Position numbers and translations under genes: made by a program. From an uncultured Eubacteriales bacterium (lineage in GTDB: Bacteria; Bacillota; Clostridia; Oscillospirales; UBA644), in assembly GCA_934481505.1 (NCBI GenBank), contig CAKSPP010000018.1, positions 1 to 14,075 on the forward strand: a stretch of 14,075 nt of DNA, in the 5' to 3' direction. The stretch's first letter is position 1. Every line of letters begins with the position of its first letter. A model generated the notes under the pieces. That model made no database searches. It was given only the letters and a program-made list of their open reading frames with translations, and was not told where the DNA came from. Positions 1 through 5,926 of this stretch are shown here, piece after piece.

Positions 1-56
1 CCCTTTATTGCTTCGGAAACGGGATTTCTTCCGAAAACTATATTTTCTGTATCCAT
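1..56 (-). CDS. rlmB: RlmB/TrmH-family 23S rRNA 2'-O-ribose methyltransferase, N-terminal fragment (runs off window)
   Basis: Only the first 18 codons are in the window; the gene continues beyond base 1. The ATG at 56-54 shares one base with the TAA stop of upp (TAATG), so translation is probably coupled to upp. The readable N-terminus is MDTENIVFGRNPVSEAIK. The segment V-F-G-R-N-P-V-x-E-A-I-K matches the start of the substrate-binding domain of TrmH/SpoU-family 23S rRNA guanosine 2'-O-methyltransferases (usual form iyGrnpVlEAlk). Family members modify 23S rRNA using S-adenosylmethionine, but the SPOUT knot that would confirm this lies outside the window. It is the last visible gene of the tsaE-tsaB-rpiB-upp operon. 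The family assignment is fairly secure from this motif; the precise member (RlmB or a paralogue) is inference. Confidence 0.72.
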   Translation of the reverse strand, partial: MDTENIVFGRNPVSEAIK

Positions 57-679
57 TATTTCGTTCCGAAAATTCTGTCGCCCGCGTCGCCGAGACCGGG
101 AACGATATAACCGTGGTCGTTGAGACATTCGTCAAGAGCCGCACAGTAAACTTCAACGTCGGGGTGATCTTTGTTTATTCTGGTAACTCCTTCGGGAGCA
201 GCAATAAGGTGTACGCTTCTGATATTCTTAACGCCCTTGTTTTTAAGGAATGTTATTGCTGCGGAAGCCGAACCTCCGGTAGCAAGCATCGGGTCAACGA
301 GGAAAACGTCTCTTTCTTCGATGTCTGCGGGAAGCTTGCAGTAATATTCAACGGGTTCGAGGGTTTCAGGGTCTCTGTAAAGACCGATGTGTCCGACTTT
401 GATATTCGGAATAAGGGTGAGAATTCCGTCGGTCATTCCGAGACCTGCACGGAGAATGGGGACGACCGCCATTTTCTTCGAAATCATTTTGACGGTAGCT
501 TTGGTTATCGGAGTTTCGATATCGACATCTACCATCGGGAGATCTCTTGTGATTTCATAGCACATGAGCATCGAAATTTCATCGGCAAGCTCTCTGAAAT
601 CCTTGGAACCTGTTTCGGTTTTTCTCATAAGAGAAATTTTGTGTGTGATAAGCGGGTGATTTGTAATGTGTACGTTCAT
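56..679 (-). CDS. upp: Uracil phosphoribosyltransferase
   Basis: The 207-residue product transfers the phosphoribosyl group of PRPP to uracil, giving UMP in cytoplasmic pyrimidine salvage. Length is typical for the family. The PRPP-binding loop DPMLATGGS is at about residues 129-137. The C-terminal uracil-binding segment YIVPGLGDAGDR is at about 191-202, and the conserved ILRAGLGM stretch is at 75-82. The start ATG at 679-677 has a GAGAGG-type ribosome-binding site about 9 bases upstream. It lies 40 bp after rpiB in the same direction and shares one base with the downstream rlmB-like start, so it is part of the tsaE operon. No uracil permease or PyrR leader is visible nearby. All key motifs are intact and there is no sign of truncation. 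Confidence 0.97.
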   Translation of the reverse strand: MNVHITNHPLITHKISLMRKTETGSKDFRELADEISMLMCYEITRDLPMVDVDIETPITKATVKMISKKMAVVPILRAGLGMTDGILTLIPNIKVGHIGLYRDPETLEPVEYYCKLPADIEERDVFLVDPMLATGGSASAAITFLKNKGVKNIRSVHLIAAPEGVTRINKDHPDVEVYCAALDECLNDHGYIVPGLGDAGDRIFGTK

Positions 680-719
680 TTTGGTCGTCCTCTCTTTTAT
701 TTTGATTTATTTAAGTTTA

Positions 720-1142
720 TTATGAAAACATTGAAATGCGTTTTAAGTGCTTTCCGCCCTCAAATTCGGTCGTCAAAAAGATTTTGACGAGGTTTTCGGC
801 GGTTTCTTCGTCTATTATTCTCGCTCCGAGGCAGAGAATGTTGGCGTCGTTGTGTCTGCGTGTGAATTCGGTGCTTTTCGGATCGGTGCAGACTGCGGCT
901 CTTATGCCTTTGACCTTGTTTGCAGCCATCGACATTCCTATTCCCGTTCCGCAAACGAGAATTCCTTTTTCAAAGTCTCCCTTTGCAACCGCTTCCGAAA
1001 CCGCTTTCGCGTAAACCGGATAGTCGCAGCTTTCGTCGGTAAAGGTTCCGAAGTCTTTTACTTCGTATCCCATATCTTCAATGAATTTTTTCAGGTCGTT
1101 TTTCATGAAAACGCCTGCGTGGTCAGCCCCGATAGCTATCAT
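720..1142 (-). CDS. rpiB: Ribose-5-phosphate isomerase B
   Basis: The 140-residue product interconverts ribose 5-phosphate and ribulose 5-phosphate in the non-oxidative pentose phosphate pathway. The N-terminal IAIGADHAG motif (D7, H8) is present. So are the active-site CGTGIGMSMAANK segment (C64 as catalytic base, 64-76) and RRHNDAN (95-101), all diagnostic of the RpiB/LacAB family. The length and single-domain layout fit RpiB; LacA/LacB are close relatives, but no lac or tagatose genes are nearby. The ATG start overlaps the tsaB stop as ATGA, indicating translational coupling. Pairing with upp (which uses PRPP made from ribose 5-phosphate) is metabolically sensible, but that link is inference. 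Confidence 0.95.
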   Translation of the reverse strand: MIAIGADHAGVFMKNDLKKFIEDMGYEVKDFGTFTDESCDYPVYAKAVSEAVAKGDFEKGILVCGTGIGMSMAANKVKGIRAAVCTDPKSTEFTRRHNDANILCLGARIIDEETAENLVKIFLTTEFEGGKHLKRISMFS

Positions 1143-1840
1143 TTTATATCTCCTTTTAATTTTTCTTCTCTGTCGCGTTCCGCCTGCGGTTTTCTTAAAT
1201 ATCTCGGCAGAAGTTTAAGGGAAGAAATTTCCTCTTCTCCCTCCGCCGCTGCAAGCATTCCGCGTGAGTCGATAATGTCATAATCCTGCGGAAAAACAAA
1301 TTCCGCGTTTTTATCTTCAAGCCTTTCGGCGAGAATTTTTGCTCCGTCTCCGGCGAGAATGAGCTTTTTGCCGCAGCCCGCGGCAATTTCCGCCGCCTCT
1401 TCCGCCGAGATCTGTCCGTCTTCGGTAAGCCTTGTGATTTTTCCGTTTTTACATTCGAAAAACGCCGCGTAAAGCATTTTTCGCCTTGCGTCAAGGGTGC
1501 AGCAGATAATTCCGTCTTCGCCGGTGTGTCCGTAAGCCATGGCTTTAAGCGTCGACACCGGAACGCAGGGGATATCTTTTGCAAAGGCAAGCCCCTTGGC
1601 TGTCGCAACGGCGATTTTAAGTCCGGTAAAGGAGCCGGGACCTACCGTAACAACGATTTTTTCGATGTCGTCCGTTGTCGCCCCCGATTTTTCGAGAACC
1701 GTTAAAATTGCCGGCAAAAGCGTCTGACTGTGCGTTAAAGTCGAGCTTTCGGAAAAATAAGAAGTCAAAGTTCCGCCGCAGAAAACCGAAACGGAATAGG
1801 AAGAGGACGCGGCGTCAAACGCCAGAACAACATTTTTCAA
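1139..1840 (-). CDS. tsaB: tRNA t6A biosynthesis protein TsaB
   Basis: The 233-residue product is the ASKHA-fold partner of TsaD in the complex that adds threonylcarbamoyl to A37 of ANN-decoding tRNAs. The N-terminus has the phosphate-binding strand pattern (LAFDAASSSYSVSV, about 6-19). THSQTLLP is at 36-43, and the family signature GPGSFTGLKIA is at 67-77. The length matches Firmicutes TsaB. TsaB has lost catalysis and acts as a dimerisation platform. It overlaps tsaE upstream by 4 bases and rpiB downstream by 4 bases. The tsaE-tsaB adjacency is the common bacterial arrangement and supports both calls. The usual rimI and tsaD neighbours are not in this window; the operon continues with rpiB instead. 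Confidence 0.95.
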   Translation of the reverse strand: MKNVVLAFDAASSSYSVSVFCGGTLTSYFSESSTLTHSQTLLPAILTVLEKSGATTDDIEKIVVTVGPGSFTGLKIAVATAKGLAFAKDIPCVPVSTLKAMAYGHTGEDGIICCTLDARRKMLYAAFFECKNGKITRLTEDGQISAEEAAEIAAGCGKKLILAGDGAKILAERLEDKNAEFVFPQDYDIIDSRGMLAAAEGEEEISSLKLLPRYLRKPQAERDREEKLKGDIK

Positions 1841-2256
1841 AACAGTCCGTCCTCCGTTTCAATAATTCGCTCGTTTTCGGAGTTTCCGTAGGAAAAATAA
1901 ATGTCGTGAACCTCTTCGCCGAGCTCTTCGATATCTTTCGGCCATTCGATAAATACCGCCGAATTTCCGTCGCAACAGTCAAAAAGACCGGCGGAAAAGA
2001 TATCGTCCGCATCGGTCAGTCTGTAAAGATCATAATGAAAAACAACGGGTTCGGTGTCGTAACGGTGGCAAAGGGCAAACGTCGGGCTTGTAACTTCGCC
2101 CGTATATCCGAGACCTTCGGCAACGCCTTTTACAAACGCGGTTTTGCCGCAGCCCATTTCGCCGTGAAGACAAAAGACCGAACCTGCGGAAAGTTTTTTT
2201 GCCAAAGCGGCTCCGAGGTTTCTTGTTTCCTCTTCGGAATGACTGATAAATCTCAT
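1837..2256 (-). CDS. tsaE: tRNA t6A biosynthesis ATPase TsaE
   Basis: The 139-residue P-loop ATPase cycles the TsaBDE complex during t6A formation. The Walker A motif GEMGCGKT is at 32-39, followed by the family-specific T-SPTF segment (56-60). HYDLYRL at 74-80 and FIEWP at 102-106 are the conserved TsaE switch and Trp regions. The ATG at 2256-2254 has a strong AAAGGAG ribosome-binding site at 2270-2264, seven bases away. This is the first gene of the operon, about 25 bases below a perfect sigma-A promoter. The stop overlaps the tsaB start by 4 bases. The call is secure: length, motifs and neighbour agree. Confidence 0.95.
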   Translation of the reverse strand: MRFISHSEEETRNLGAALAKKLSAGSVFCLHGEMGCGKTAFVKGVAEGLGYTGEVTSPTFALCHRYDTEPVVFHYDLYRLTDADDIFSAGLFDCCDGNSAVFIEWPKDIEELGEEVHDIYFSYGNSENERIIETEDGLF

Positions 2257-2287
2257 AAAACCGCTCCTTTCCGCACATATTTATTAT

Positions 2288-2316
2288 ATTATATATAAAA
2301 AGTAGCATTGTGTCAA
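2288..2316 (-). promoter_or_regulatory. Perfect consensus sigma-A promoter for the tsaE-tsaB-rpiB-upp-rlmB operon
   Basis: On the minus strand TTGACA (2316-2311) and TATAAT (2293-2288) are separated by exactly 17 bases. Transcription should start near 2281, giving a leader of about 25 bases before the tsaE ATG at 2256. No operator or attenuator is visible in so short a leader, which suggests constitutive high expression. Confidence 0.9.
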
Positions 2317-2326
2317 TGACTTTTTC

Positions 2327-2355
2327 TTGAAAAAACGGCGGCGGGCGGCATAAAA
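2327..2355 (+). promoter_or_regulatory. Possible weak promoter for the FAD oxidoreductase gene
   Basis: TTGAAA at 2327-2332 is followed 16-17 bases later by CATAAA/ATAAAA (2349-2355). It points toward the gene starting at 2398 and sits back-to-back with the tsaE promoter. The -10 match is poor, so this is tentative. Confidence 0.35.
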
Positions 2356-2397
2356 AGCCCCGACGGCGGGAATAATCGTAAAACGAAAGGAGCAGAT

Positions 2398-3549
2398 ATG
2401 GAAAAAATTACATTTTCACCGCTCGAAAAAGAGGAAAAAACCGAAGTTGCCGTCATCGGCGGAGGCTTCTGCGGACTTTTTGCGGCTTACCTGCTTTATA
2501 AAGAGGGGAAAAAGGTTGCGGTCTTCGAAAAAGACGATTTTTACGCGAAAAAAACGCCCCCCGATATCTTGCAGTACGACGCCGAACGCAGTCTGTTTTC
2601 GCTGAAAAACAAATTCGGTTCCGAAAAGGCTCTTTCTTTTTTCAATCTTGAAAAAAACGCCGTTTCGGAGCTTAAAAGCGTTGCCTGCGAGGTCGGATAC
2701 GAAAATTTTACCGATAAGGATATCTTCACTTTTTCCGACGGAGGTTTGTCGCGAAAAACGGTCGAAGAGGAATACCGACTTCGGAAATTCGCAGGGCTCG
2801 ACGTTGAGTTTATCGACGGGAAAGACGGGCTTGACCTCTTCTCTTTTCCCTTTGAGTGCGGGATATATTCGCCGAAAGGCGGAGCTGCTGTCGATAAGAC
2901 GGACTTCTGTTCGGCTCTTCTTTGTTTTCTTTCGGTCAAGGGTGTGTCGCTTTATGAAAACACTCGGATTGATTTTGTAACGCAGAATGACGACGGCTTT
3001 TTTATCGAAAGCGGCGACGGTGTTTCGGTCTTTTCGGAAAATGTCTTTGACTGTCGCGGGCTTTCTCTTCTTTCGAGATATCCTTTTCTCGGCAAAAGAG
3101 AGGCGGCGTTTTTTATAAGGACAGATCCCGTTACCGATTTTGTCGGCTGGCATAACCGTGCTTTTCTGCGGGATATGTACGCAAAACCGCTCTATTTTCT
3201 CTGCGATAAAGAGGGCAGGGTGACGGTTTCGGGCTTTGACTCGTTTTATCCGAAAAAGGAAACAGGACTGTTGGGTTCGCTCTTTTCGCTGCTTTCCGAA
3301 AGGAAGATTTCGGGGCTCGAAAAAACGCTTTACGAATATTTCTGGCAGCTCGACGCCGCGATTTCGGAACAGGGCGTTTTTCCGTATCTGAAAACGAAAA
3401 ACGGACTTCCCGTTTCGGGCGAAGACCCGATAAGAAACGGATATTTTTACCTTTCGTCGGGAAATAAAAACACGCTTGTTTCGGCGTATATCGCGGCGAA
3501 AAGTGCGGTCGGCAAATTCCTGCGTAAACCGACGACTGGGCTTTTCTGA
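2398..3549 (+). CDS. DAO-type FAD-dependent oxidoreductase
   Basis: The 383-residue product is a flavoprotein of the D-amino-acid-oxidase/GlpO-like superfamily; its substrate cannot be told from sequence. The N-terminal FAD-binding Rossmann motif VAVIGGGFCGLFAAYLL (18-34) ends its second strand with an acidic residue (VAVFEKDD). The following YDAERSLFSLKNKFG segment fits the DAO helix pattern. The C-terminus has NGLPVSGEDPIRNGYFYLSSG, corresponding to the DAO dGLPiiG....glyvatG signature, but the usual G-x-x-H/N-G after it is replaced by NKNTLVSA. There is no signal peptide, so it is cytosolic. The ATG is preceded by AAAGGAG five bases upstream. It is monocistronic and divergent from the tsaE operon. 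Conserved members often pair with Rieske or deaminase genes; none is here, so the role is unknown. Confidence 0.82.
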   Translation: MEKITFSPLEKEEKTEVAVIGGGFCGLFAAYLLYKEGKKVAVFEKDDFYAKKTPPDILQYDAERSLFSLKNKFGSEKALSFFNLEKNAVSELKSVACEVGYENFTDKDIFTFSDGGLSRKTVEEEYRLRKFAGLDVEFIDGKDGLDLFSFPFECGIYSPKGGAAVDKTDFCSALLCFLSVKGVSLYENTRIDFVTQNDDGFFIESGDGVSVFSENVFDCRGLSLLSRYPFLGKREAAFFIRTDPVTDFVGWHNRAFLRDMYAKPLYFLCDKEGRVTVSGFDSFYPKKETGLLGSLFSLLSERKISGLEKTLYEYFWQLDAAISEQGVFPYLKTKNGLPVSGEDPIRNGYFYLSSGNKNTLVSAYIAAKSAVGKFLRKPTTGLF

Positions 3550-3723
3550 GGGTAAATAAGAGCCGCACGGAGTTCTCTTCCCGCGTGCCTTCGGACGATG
3601 GCACGCGGAACATTTGTTCGGTGTCTTTGACGAATTATCGTGTCAAAAGGCGGCATTACTTCTTGGTTGCCCTCCCATAAGAGCAGTTTTTTTGAAGATA
3701 TTGTTAAATCTTAAAGATTTCTA
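3550..3723. other. Hairpin-rich intergenic stretch between the FAD gene and tRNA-Gly
   Basis: No credible gene is present in this 174 bp. It holds a perfect 9-bp stem CCGCGTGCC/GGCACGCGG (3581-3589/3600-3608) with a 10-base loop. Next is GAAC-ATTT-GTTC (3608-3619). Then comes a bulged stem built on TTTGAC...GTCAAA with an inner CGA-ATTA-TCG, at about 3628-3650. A run of seven T lies at about 3688-3694. AAGAG (3558-3562) can also pair with CTCTT (3575-3579). The T-run is not directly preceded by a clean stem, so it is not a standard terminator. It may be the 3' UTR of the FAD gene or a structured RNA of unknown class; I recognise no known RNA family. Confidence 0.45.
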
Positions 3724-3752
3724 TTGACAAAACGGAGATTTTCGGGTATAAT
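3724..3752 (+). promoter_or_regulatory. Perfect consensus sigma-A promoter for tRNA-Gly
   Basis: TTGACA (3724-3729) and TATAAT (3747-3752) are separated by 17 bases. The mature tRNA begins at 3770, about 11 bases after the expected start point near 3759. This is typical of a strong stable-RNA promoter. Confidence 0.92.
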
Positions 3753-3769
3753 AACCGCGTTAAATATTT

Positions 3770-3843
3770 GCGGGTGTAGTTCAATGGTAGAACCCCAGCC
3801 TTCCAAGCTGGTCGCGTGGGTTCGATTCCCATCACCCGCTCCA
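3770..3843 (+). tRNA. tRNA-Gly (anticodon TCC)
   Basis: A complete cloverleaf with encoded CCA. The acceptor stem is GCGGGTG (3770-3776) with CACCCGC (3833-3839), discriminator T3840, and CCA at 3841-3843. The anticodon stem is CCAGC/GCTGG (3795-3799/3807-3811) with loop CTTCCAA, so the anticodon is TCC (3802-3804), decoding GGA/GGG glycine. The T arm is GTGGG-TTCGATT-CCCAT (3816-3832). It is a single-tRNA transcript with its own consensus promoter and a terminator starting immediately after CCA. Confidence 0.98.
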
Positions 3844-3874
3844 AAAAAAGACAGCCAATCGGCTGTCTTTTTTT
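3844..3874 (+). terminator. Rho-independent terminator of tRNA-Gly (copy 1)
   Basis: The A-run is followed by GACAGCC (3850-3856), loop AATC, GGCTGTC (3861-3867) and seven T (3868-3874). It begins right after the CCA end of the tRNA. An identical copy lies 213 bp downstream. Confidence 0.95.
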
Positions 3875-4111
3875 ATCCAATCCGAAGGATTGGTATGTCA
3901 TCCCGCGTTAGCGGGTATGTAATCGCCGCAGGCGTATATTATAACTATTCAAGAAGTGTTCTTCGGATTGATTACATACATTTTCTTGCGAAAATGGTTA
4001 CATGCCGACTTCGTCGGATTACATACAAGGCTCCGCCTTGATTTATACTGATAGATTCAAAAGACAGCCAATCGGCTGTCTTTTTTTATCCAATCCGAAG
4101 GATTGGTATGT
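3846..4111. repeat. Compound palindromic element: 53-bp direct repeats flanking a chain of small hairpins
   Basis: Positions 3846-3898 and 4059-4111 are an identical 53-bp direct repeat, each holding the GACAGCC/GGCTGTC terminator plus the hairpin CCAATCC-GAA-GGATTGG. Between them are CCCGC/GCGGG (3902-3915), CGCC/GGCG (3924-3934), GAAG/CTTC (3953-3964), CATTTTC/GAAAATG (3979-3996), CCGAC/GTCGG (4005-4017) and AAGGC/GCCTT (4027-4039). Spacers in the left half read TATGTCAT/TATGTAAT. Those in the right half read GATTACATA (3970-3978, 4017-4025) or GTTACATG, their reverse complement, so the element is inverted about its middle. No gene is inside. It resembles a non-autonomous palindromic intergenic repeat, but I cannot name the family. 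Confidence 0.8.
4059..4087 (+). terminator. Duplicate copy of the tRNA-Gly terminator (copy 2)
   Basis: The same GACAGCC-AATC-GGCTGTC stem (4063-4080) and seven-T tail (4081-4087) as copy 1, but with no gene directly upstream. It may act as a backup terminator or only be part of the flanking direct repeat. Confidence 0.75.
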
Positions 4112-4273
4112 AGGTAGAACAAAAGCTTTCACTTTAAGGCTGCTTCAAATAAAAGTTATACAATAAACGAGAATTTCAGAGACTTGCTTACTCAAAAAGC
4201 ATGTGCAAATATTACAAAAATGTAAAATTTTGTATAATTATAGTCAACAATACTTTTATTTGTCAAAAAAATA

Positions 4274-4282
4274 TGCTATTAT
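4274..4282 (+). promoter_or_regulatory. Extended -10 promoter for the lipoprotein gene
   Basis: TGCTATTAT (TG at 4274-4275, TATTAT at 4277-4282) fits an extended -10 element 33 bases above the ATG at 4315; no good -35 is seen at 17 bp. A TATAAT at 4233-4238 is an alternative. The rest of 4112-4273 is AT-rich with one 7-bp stem, TACAAAA/TTTTGTA (about 4213-4234). Confidence 0.5.
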
Positions 4283-4314
4283 TTATATAAATATAAAAAT
4301 GGGAGAAACATATT

Positions 4315-5121
4315 ATGAAAAAATTAAGTATAATAATAGCAATTGTTTTGTTGTTATCATTATGCGGATGTTCGGGGTTTTCAATTGTATCGGGTAATGA
4401 CATCAGCACTCTTCAGGGTTGGGTTTTTCAGTATAATGAGGGTACAAATGATTACAGCATTTTCTTCTCTTTACTTAACCAAAAAGATCAAATGATTTCA
4501 GCGGATGTCGATGTCTCTGTAAGAATAGAAAATGATGCGGGAGAAACGGTCTATAATGAAACGACAGCTGTTTCAAAAGATGATTTCGGATATTACACAA
4601 ATTCAATTGTCGGAGAACGATTGCTTGCAGAATTTCGAATAAAAAAAGATGATATTTCTCCGGGAAAATCTTCTGACGGAACAGTATATTTGACGGTTTC
4701 CAATACTGCTGAGAATATTGCTTTTGATGAAGTGAATTGTTCTGCATATTCTCTTCCGACAAAAGATGTTAATCTTATATTTGACAATATGCCTCAGGAA
4801 TTAAAGTTACACGGATATGGCGGAACAGTATCTGCTATTATTCAGATAAATGAAATAACATTTGAATATAATAAAGATATATTATCTACCCTGAAAATTA
4901 CTGTTTCCGGAGAGAAAACATATAATGGTAAAAATTACGGATATGATATGATTGATTATAAATTATATGACAGTGAAAACAATGTCGTTGATTCCGGAAG
5001 TATATACCTTTCTTCTTTAAGCAAAGGAGACAAATTCAAAGATGATTCTATTTCTTTTTATGATGCGATTCCGGGAGAAACATATAGATTGAAGCTTTAT
5101 GAAAAAGACCTATATAATTAG
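4315..5121 (+). CDS. Putative lipoprotein of unknown function
   Basis: The 268-residue product has a lipoprotein signal peptide: MKK, a hydrophobic core IIIAIVLLLSL, then lipobox L-C-G-C with C19 as the likely lipidated residue. It should therefore be anchored on the outer face of the membrane. The mature part has no catalytic motif I recognise. It looks beta-rich, with an FxLYD-like ending (YKLYDSENNVVDSGS... SKGDKFKDDSISF, about 222-258), a pattern seen in extracellular Ig-like domains of Gram-positive lipoproteins. The ATG has GGGAG at 4301-4305, ten bases upstream. The gene is monocistronic, with its own promoter and terminator. Its base composition is clearly more AT-rich than all neighbours (AAA, AAT, TAT, ATA codons dominate). 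With the adjacent tRNA and repeat element, this suggests recent acquisition. Confidence 0.85.
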   Translation: MKKLSIIIAIVLLLSLCGCSGFSIVSGNDISTLQGWVFQYNEGTNDYSIFFSLLNQKDQMISADVDVSVRIENDAGETVYNETTAVSKDDFGYYTNSIVGERLLAEFRIKKDDISPGKSSDGTVYLTVSNTAENIAFDEVNCSAYSLPTKDVNLIFDNMPQELKLHGYGGTVSAIIQINEITFEYNKDILSTLKITVSGEKTYNGKNYGYDMIDYKLYDSENNVVDSGSIYLSSLSKGDKFKDDSISFYDAIPGETYRLKLYEKDLYN

Positions 5122-5126
5122 AAAAA

Positions 5127-5153
5127 AGCACCGCTATGCGGTGCTTTCATTTT
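5127..5153. terminator. Bidirectional terminator between the lipoprotein and MgtC-family genes
   Basis: An 8-bp stem AGCACCGC/GCGGTGCT (5127-5134/5138-5145) with a TAT loop. The minus-strand exit is TTTTTT, which suits the convergent MgtC-family gene ending at 5195. The plus-strand exit is TTTCATTTT, serving the lipoprotein gene. Confidence 0.9.
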
Positions 5154-5194
5154 AGTCTTTTATTTTCTTGTGCTCTATCTCTTATCCTCTATCC

Positions 5195-5926
5195 CTATAT
5201 CAGTTCCTCGATATGGTAGATATATTCGAGTGAAGACAGTGCTTCGATTATCTCGCTGTGTTTTTTATATTTTTTCAGCTCCGGGCTGTCGATTGTCAGT
5301 CCTATCGTGTAAACGCTCAGCCCCGAATTCAGATATGCCGGGTTCATTTCGATGTCGTCGATACGCAGTCCGAGTTTTCTTATCGTCGCGACGAAATCTT
5401 TGAGGTCGTCCTTGTTTTTCAGTTCAAGGTGAATATCGAAATGGTTCGAAATGTTTTTTAAGAGATTTTCGACCTGCGGGAAGAACATCAGGCTGCAAAG
5501 CAGAGCAACGAACGAAACGATTGTCAGAAGATAAAGCCCCGCACCTATCGCAAGTCCGATAAATCCGCACGCCCAGAGCCCGACCGAGGTCGTTAGTCCT
5601 TTTATCTGATTTCTCGAACTGAAAAGCACCGAATTTCCGCTTGTTATGGCAACCGCGATGACCGAAGCGACCGAAAGCATCGGCAGCTTGAAACCGAAAC
5701 TTTCCGCAAGGTAGATGTCGATAAGCATTGCGGTGGTCGAGGCAAGGGAAACAAGGATAAATGTCCTGAACCCCGCAGAATGGCGTTTGCTTGACCGCTC
5801 GCAGCCGATTATCGCCGAAAGCACGACCGAAATTACTATTCTGAAAATTACGGAAGCCGTCCCGAGTCCCGTCGACCAGTCGCCGAGCAGGGTTGCTATC
5901 GGGTCTGTTATTGCCGGATTTATCAT
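5195..5926 (-). CDS. MgtC/SapB-family membrane protein
   Basis: The 243-residue product has an N-terminal membrane domain of about four or five helices (about 23-150) and a soluble ACT-like C-terminal domain (about 163-243). The family signature IIGCERSSKRHSAGFRT (39-55) matches the MgtC L-I-G-x-E-R...a-G-l-R-T pattern. IKGLTTSVGLWACGFIGLAIGAG (108-130) matches the conserved rGLTTAasLWa..aiG.a.GaG segment. The normally invariant VSGIGFLGAG stretch between them is replaced here by ITSGNSVLFSS, so this is a divergent subfamily. MgtC proteins are linked to low-Mg2+ and acid survival and modulate membrane ATPases; they are not proven Mg2+ transporters. The ATG overlaps the antiporter stop (ATGA), so the two are co-translated. 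The exact role here is unknown. Confidence 0.85.
   Translation of the reverse strand: MINPAITDPIATLLGDWSTGLGTASVIFRIVISVVLSAIIGCERSSKRHSAGFRTFILVSLASTTAMLIDIYLAESFGFKLPMLSVASVIAVAITSGNSVLFSSRNQIKGLTTSVGLWACGFIGLAIGAGLYLLTIVSFVALLCSLMFFPQVENLLKNISNHFDIHLELKNKDDLKDFVATIRKLGLRIDDIEMNPAYLNSGLSVYTIGLTIDSPELKKYKKHSEIIEALSSLEYIYHIEELI

Noticed and set aside
8..787. Long plus-strand open frame opposite upp and rpiB.
   Set aside because: It lies antisense to two genes with complete family motifs and has no start context or recognisable protein.
3704..4041. Open frames across the tRNA on both strands (minus MGIEPTRPAWKAGVLPLNYTR, plus CSSMVEPQPSKLVAWVRFPSPAP).
   Set aside because: These are the well-known artefact translations of a tRNA-Gly region, often annotated in error. 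A perfect cloverleaf and promoter explain the sequence.
3875..4106. CRISPR array reading of the hairpin chain.
   Set aside because: Stems differ, the shared spacers are only 8-9 bases and switch orientation, and there are no regular unique spacers or cas genes.
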